A DNA stretch of 64,000 nt from NCBI RefSeq assembly GCF_008386585.1, contig NZ_VUOB01000021.1, positions 124,001-188,000 on the forward strand, read 5' to 3'. Source of the stretch: Solihabitans fulvus. GTDB taxonomy: Bacteria; Actinomycetota; Actinomycetes; Mycobacteriales; Pseudonocardiaceae. The first letter of the stretch is position 1. Each line of letters opens with the position of its first letter. Shown piece after piece: positions 60,203 through 64,000 of the stretch. Under the pieces are notes generated by a model. The model ran no database searches. It saw only the letters and a program-made list of their open reading frames with translations, and was not told the origin of the DNA. The position numbers were made by a program, and so were the translations under genes.

Positions 60203-60295
60203 GGACCGCGTCGCCTCCTCAATCGGCCTCTTGACACCGGGCAAGCACGAGACAAACTAACACATGTAAACGTACGATGGCCAAGGGGGAGACTA

Positions 60296-61801
60296 GTGGC
60301 GACCATCCACGAACGACGATGGCGGATACTCGCCGTGCTGTGCCTGGCGTTGCTCATCGTCAACGTGGACAACACCATCGTGAACGTGGCGCTGCCCAGC
60401 ATCGCCCGTCAGCTCGCCGCGTCGGTGAGCCAGCTCCAGTGGGTGGTGGACGCCTACACGTTGCTGCTCGCCGGCCTGCTGCTGGTCGGCGGGAGCTGGG
60501 GCGACCGCAACGGCCGCCGCCGCGCGCTGCTGATCGGCCTCGCCGTGTTCGCCGTCGGCTCGGCCGCAGCGACGCTGTCCTGGTTGCCGGAGCAGCTGAT
60601 CGCGAGCCGCGCGGTGATGGGCACCGGCACCGCGCTGGTACTGCCGGCGACCCTCTCACTGCTCAGCGAGGTGTTCGCCGACCCGGCCGAGCGGGGCAGG
60701 GCGATCGGCCTGTGGTCGGCCACCTCGGGGCTCGCGGTCGCGGCGGGACCCAGCCTCGGCGGCGTGCTGTTAGGCCACTTCTGGTGGGGTTCGGTCTTCG
60801 TGGTCAACCTGCCGATCGTGGCGGTCACCGTGCTGCTCACGCTGCGCTGGGTGCCCGAATTCCGTGCGGCGCACCAGGTTCGCCTCGACCTGGTCGGCTC
60901 GGTCCTGTCGATCGCCGGGGTCGGCCTGCTGGTGTACGGCCTGATCGAGGCGCCGGGCAGCGGATGGGGCTCCGCCACCACGATCCTGCGGCTGGCCGGC
61001 GCGGCGGCCGTGCTCGCGGTGTTCGTCGTGTGGGAGCTGCGCGCCCCGGCCCCGTTGCTGGACCTCTCGGTCTTCCGGCGGGCCACGTTCACGCTGCCGA
61101 GCCTCGCCGTGACGGTGGTGTTCTTCGGCCTGGCCGGGTCGCTGTTCCTGCTGACCCAACAGCTTCAGTTCGTGCTCGGCTACTCCCCGCTGCGGGCCGG
61201 GCTGGCCGCGCTGCCGTTCGCCGGCACGCTCGGGGCGGTCGCCCCGCTTGCCCCGAGGCTGGCGCGGCGGCACGGCGCGAGGGCGACGCTCTCGCTCGGC
61301 CTGACCGGCATGGGCGCGGGACTTGTCGTGCTGGCACAGGCTTCGACCGACACCGGCTATCCGCTGTTGCTGGCCGCGACCGTGATCATGGCGCTGGGCA
61401 TGGGTTTGGTGATGGCGCCGGCCACCGAGCTGATCATGTCCTCGTTGCCCCGCGAGCGGGCCGGCGTCGGGTCGGCGGTCAACGACACCAGCCGGCAGCT
61501 TGGCGCGACGCTGGGGGTCGCGGTGTTGGGCAGCCTGACCGCGTCCGCGTACGCGGTGGGCCTGCGCCAACCGGCCGGGTCGCACGCGAGCTCCTCGCTG
61601 AGCGCGACGCTGTCCACCGCCGCCACGCTGCCGCCCGGGCAGGCCGAGGAACTGCGGCGCGCGGCGACCGGGGCCTTCCTGACCGCGGCGGACGGCAGCG
61701 TCGCGATCGCCGCTGCCGTCGTGTTCTGCTGTGCCGTGGCGACCGTGCTCGGGCTGCGCGCCAGGCAGACCGTCAGAGAGGACGCGGACGTCGCGTCCTG
61801 A
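60296..61801 (+). CDS. DHA2-type MFS drug exporter
   Basis: 501 residues with 14 hydrophobic segments, the DHA2 (EmrB/QacA) number. NVDNTIVNVALPSIARQL at the start (motif D1), GGSWGDRNGRRRALL (motif A) and GTGTALVLPATLSLLSEVF (motif B) are present, as is the motif-C-like SGLAVAAGPSLGGVL. It exports drugs with protons and is probably the self-resistance pump of the cluster. The start GTG at 60296 follows AAGGGGGAG. It is controlled by the divergent TetR gene. Confidence 0.93.
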   Translation: MATIHERRWRILAVLCLALLIVNVDNTIVNVALPSIARQLAASVSQLQWVVDAYTLLLAGLLLVGGSWGDRNGRRRALLIGLAVFAVGSAAATLSWLPEQLIASRAVMGTGTALVLPATLSLLSEVFADPAERGRAIGLWSATSGLAVAAGPSLGGVLLGHFWWGSVFVVNLPIVAVTVLLTLRWVPEFRAAHQVRLDLVGSVLSIAGVGLLVYGLIEAPGSGWGSATTILRLAGAAAVLAVFVVWELRAPAPLLDLSVFRRATFTLPSLAVTVVFFGLAGSLFLLTQQLQFVLGYSPLRAGLAALPFAGTLGAVAPLAPRLARRHGARATLSLGLTGMGAGLVVLAQASTDTGYPLLLAATVIMALGMGLVMAPATELIMSSLPRERAGVGSAVNDTSRQLGATLGVAVLGSLTASAYAVGLRQPAGSHASSSLSATLSTAATLPPGQAEELRRAATGAFLTAADGSVAIAAAVVFCCAVATVLGLRARQTVREDADVAS

Positions 61802-61811
61802 CCTGGAGCTC

Positions 61812-63461
61812 TCAGGACACCACGGGAAGCAGCACGTGCGACGGACGCACCGCGCTGTGCCACACGGTCTGCGTGGCCACCCGCGCCTGCCGCAGGTCCT
61901 CGGCCCCGATCGGGCCTCCGGTGTTCAGGTTGCGGTCGAAGCGCGGGAACGAGCTGCTGGTGACGGTGACCCGGATCCGGTGGCCCGCCTGGAAGACCGT
62001 GCTGGTGGCCACCAGGTCCACCCGGTACCGCTCGATCGCGCCGGGCCGCACCGGCAGCGGCCGATGCGTGCCGTGCCGGTAGCGCGCCCGCACGATGCCC
62101 TCGGCCAACAGCCGCGAGGCGCCGTCTGGCCGCACGTCGCTGAGCTTGACCACGAAGTCCGTGTCGGCGGCGGTGGTCGCCGCGAACAGCACGGCCGACA
62201 GCTGACCGGTGACCTCGACCGGCGCGGACAACGGCGCCGAGGTGTAGGTCAGCACGTCGGGGCGGGCCTCGACGGACCGGTTGTCCAGCGGCCCGAAGGA
62301 ACTGCCGAGCACCATCCCGGGGATCATCACCGGCCCGCCGACGGTCGGCGCCGGATCGGCCGGGTCGTAACGGAAACTGTCCGTCGGCTCGTCGCCCGGC
62401 GGCTCCGGCGAGAGCCCGCCGTCCGCCCTGAGGTACCACGGGGTCGGCACGGCGCGGGCGGGCGGCCAGGTCGACTCCCTGCGCCACCGGCCCGCCCCCA
62501 TCACGTACAGCAGCACCGGTTCGTCCTCCGACAGGCCGAGCTGTTCTCGATGCGGCACACCATCGCCGAGCTGGCCGGCGAGGAACTCCAGCGCGACACC
62601 GGTGAGGTCAAGGTCGGCACCCGGCATGTCGGGCAGCCGGTGGTCCGGGTAGCCGCCCCAGACGCCGCCGTGGCCCCACGGCCCGAGGATCAGTCGCTGC
62701 CCCGGCCGGAGCCTGCTTGCCTCGCGGTAGTTCTCCAGCGTGCCGTGCAGGAACGGGTCGAACCAGCCGCCGATGTTGAGCGCGGCGACCTCGGCGGACG
62801 CGTAGCCCCCGTTGACGGCGTGCCGCGTCCAGTACTCGTCCCTGCTCGGGTGCGCGAGCCAGTCGTAGTAGAAGCCGGCCGAGGTGTCCCGAAACGCGTC
62901 CATTGTGGACAGCGGCAGGTGTTCGTAGTCGGCGGTGAGCCGCCGGCCCTGTCGTCGGGTGAGAATATGCGCCCAGAACAGGTTGGCGCCCAACTGGAAC
63001 GCGCCGCCCTGGTAGGAAGAGCCCTCGTACAGCTCGCTTGCCGTCACTGTCGGGCAGATGGCGCGCAGGCCCGGCGCGCCGCCGATCGCGGCGAGCCACT
63101 GGGTGGCACCGGCGTAGGACCGCCCCGCCATCCCGACCCGGCCGTTGCACCACGGCTGTTCGGCCACCCACCGCACGGCCTGCACGCCGTCGGCCACCTC
63201 GTGCGCGAACGGCTCGAACACCCCGCCGGAGCCGTGTCGGCCGCGCACGTCCTGACACACCACGGCGAGGCCGGCCTCAGCCGCGCGCCAGGGATCCAGC
63301 CCGGCGAGGACGGTCAACTGCCGGCTCTTGTCGTACGGCGTCCTGGTAAGCACGCACGGCACAGGCGCAGGGGTGTCCGGCCGGTAGACGTCGGCGCGCA
63401 GCTCGACGCCGTCGGTGGTGACCATGACGACGTCGCGCTGCACGATGAGCGAGCCGGTCAC
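61812..63461 (-). CDS. CocE/NonD-family alpha/beta hydrolase
   Basis: 549 residues. The N-terminal hydrolase domain has the nucleophile Ser in GRSYAGATQWLAAI; oxyanion region VLTRTPYDKSR; LGPWGHGGVWGG contains the catalytic His. The C-terminal part (about 340-549; PLSAPVEVTGQLSAVLFAAT and FPRFDRNLNTGG) is the X-Pro dipeptidyl peptidase/cocaine-esterase beta-jelly-roll. Length is normal. These enzymes hydrolyse esters or amides; in a cluster they could release or cleave an intermediate. GTG 63461 overlaps the ketosynthase stop (GTGA). Confidence 0.9.
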   Translation of the reverse strand: MTGSLIVQRDVVMVTTDGVELRADVYRPDTPAPVPCVLTRTPYDKSRQLTVLAGLDPWRAAEAGLAVVCQDVRGRHGSGGVFEPFAHEVADGVQAVRWVAEQPWCNGRVGMAGRSYAGATQWLAAIGGAPGLRAICPTVTASELYEGSSYQGGAFQLGANLFWAHILTRRQGRRLTADYEHLPLSTMDAFRDTSAGFYYDWLAHPSRDEYWTRHAVNGGYASAEVAALNIGGWFDPFLHGTLENYREASRLRPGQRLILGPWGHGGVWGGYPDHRLPDMPGADLDLTGVALEFLAGQLGDGVPHREQLGLSEDEPVLLYVMGAGRWRRESTWPPARAVPTPWYLRADGGLSPEPPGDEPTDSFRYDPADPAPTVGGPVMIPGMVLGSSFGPLDNRSVEARPDVLTYTSAPLSAPVEVTGQLSAVLFAATTAADTDFVVKLSDVRPDGASRLLAEGIVRARYRHGTHRPLPVRPGAIERYRVDLVATSTVFQAGHRIRVTVTSSSFPRFDRNLNTGGPIGAEDLRQARVATQTVWHSAVRPSHVLLPVVS

Positions 63462-64000
63462 CGCGCCCCGACCGGGGTCGCCGCCGCGCGCCCGGCGGAC
63501 GGCGCGGCGAACTCGGCGGCGGTCCAGGTCAGCACGGTGCCGGCGTACTTCCACTTGCTGGTCTCGACGGCCAGCAGCATCACCTCGTCCCCGGCATGCA
63601 GCCTGCCGGCGCGCCAGGCCTCGTCCAGCGCGATCGGCACCGCGGCCGAGCCGGTCGCGCCGACCGTGGTGAGGTTCTCGAACACCTTGTGCTGCAACGC
63701 GAGCCAGTCCCCGGTGTGCAGGCCGCTCGCGGCCATCTCCTCGGTGAGGTACTCGGCGTTGCCCTCCGGCAGCACGCAGACGTCCACCGCCTCGGCCGCC
63801 AGCCCCGCGCGGCCGAGGACGTCGGCCAGCCCCTCGGTGATGACGCTCGGGGTCCGCTTGGCGCTCTGCACCACGTCCACCCGCAGATCGATCAGGCGGC
63901 GCGCGGCGAGCTGCCGGTGTAGCGGGGTCGCGGTGCCGCCGCCGACGATCTGCATGCCCGGCGCGTGGCCGCCGCCGACGCAGCGGAACGCCGCGGGGCG
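63458..64000 (-). CDS. Divergent ketoacyl synthase III-like protein (partial, N-terminus outside window)
   Basis: The last 180 codons of a KAS III (FabH)-like protein; the open frame continues off the right end. The C-terminal half includes LQHKVFENLTTVGATGSAAVPIALDEAWRAGRLHAGDEVML, matching FabH around GNTSAASIPLALDEA. The FabH His in HQAN aligns with PEGNA, and the Asn in GNTSA with GATGSA, so two of the three catalytic residues of standard FabH are absent. The active-site Cys region is not visible. It may be a starter-unit or acyl-transfer variant (DpsC- or CerJ-like), which is inference. Confidence 0.8.
   Translation of the reverse strand, partial: RPAAFRCVGGGHAPGMQIVGGGTATPLHRQLAARRLIDLRVDVVQSAKRTPSVITEGLADVLGRAGLAAEAVDVCVLPEGNAEYLTEEMAASGLHTGDWLALQHKVFENLTTVGATGSAAVPIALDEAWRAGRLHAGDEVMLLAVETSKWKYAGTVLTWTAAEFAAPSAGRAAATPVGAR

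Overview
The window is high-GC DNA with actinomycete features: many LAL, AfsR/SARP and TetR regulators, EspG and YbaB proteins beside WXG100/EspC-type proteins, an LAxTG-type sorting signal and GTG starts. A filamentous actinomycete, probably of the Pseudonocardiales, fits best. Order and family are inferred from gene content only. Coding density is high. I recognised no rRNA, tRNA, CRISPR array or transposase.

Layout. (1) 1-8.9 kb: metabolic and regulatory genes (partial YtcJ-like amidohydrolase, cytochrome P450, two AraC regulators, a TetR/SDR divergent pair with a twin palindromic operator, an amidase, a LuxR regulator). (2) 9.1-11.1 kb: three small exported proteins, one ending in an LAFTG sorting signal. 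(3) 11.2-15.3 kb: acetate operon acs, DUF485, actP. (4) 15.7-19.0 kb: a LAL regulator and an orphan acyl-AMP-ligase C-terminal domain. (5) 19.0-29.4 kb: a twelve-gene minus-strand type VII secretion (ESX) substrate operon with EspC/WXG100/PPE-like proteins, EspG, two YbaB proteins and two different ADP-ribosyltransferase toxins (pertussis-S1-like and HYD1-like), but no secretion machinery. (6) 29.6-35.3 kb: two more LAL regulators, overlapping by 4 bp. (7) 35.7-38.3 kb: the most unusual locus. It holds a 26-residue hydrophobic peptide ending in Cys, a strong hairpin, a PaaK-like adenylate-forming enzyme, and a membrane protein with the YD / GxGD / PA(L) motif set of presenilin and signal-peptide-peptidase aspartyl proteases. 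(8) 38.3-50.7 kb: SARP and STAND regulators, an MHS transporter, a second P450 and a DrrAB-type ABC exporter. (9) 50.8-52.3 kb: a DUF4097 protein and a ribbon-helix-helix regulator with a very clear promoter/operator. (10) 52.8-64 kb: what looks like the edge of a biosynthetic cluster. It contains a LuxR regulator, a DsbA-like protein, a complete acetyl-CoA carboxylase (accC, accB and an accD-accA fusion), an FAD monooxygenase, TetR, a DHA2 exporter, a CocE-type hydrolase and a divergent ketosynthase III cut by the right end.

How it may work together. Acs makes acetyl-CoA, and the carboxylase would make malonyl-CoA for the polyketide-type genes at the right end. A 22-nt element (20/22 identical, same orientation) lies upstream of both acs and the toxin operon. 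The three LAL regulators flank that operon and the peptide locus. I therefore infer, without proof, that peptide/protease signalling and toxin secretion could be linked through these STAND regulators.
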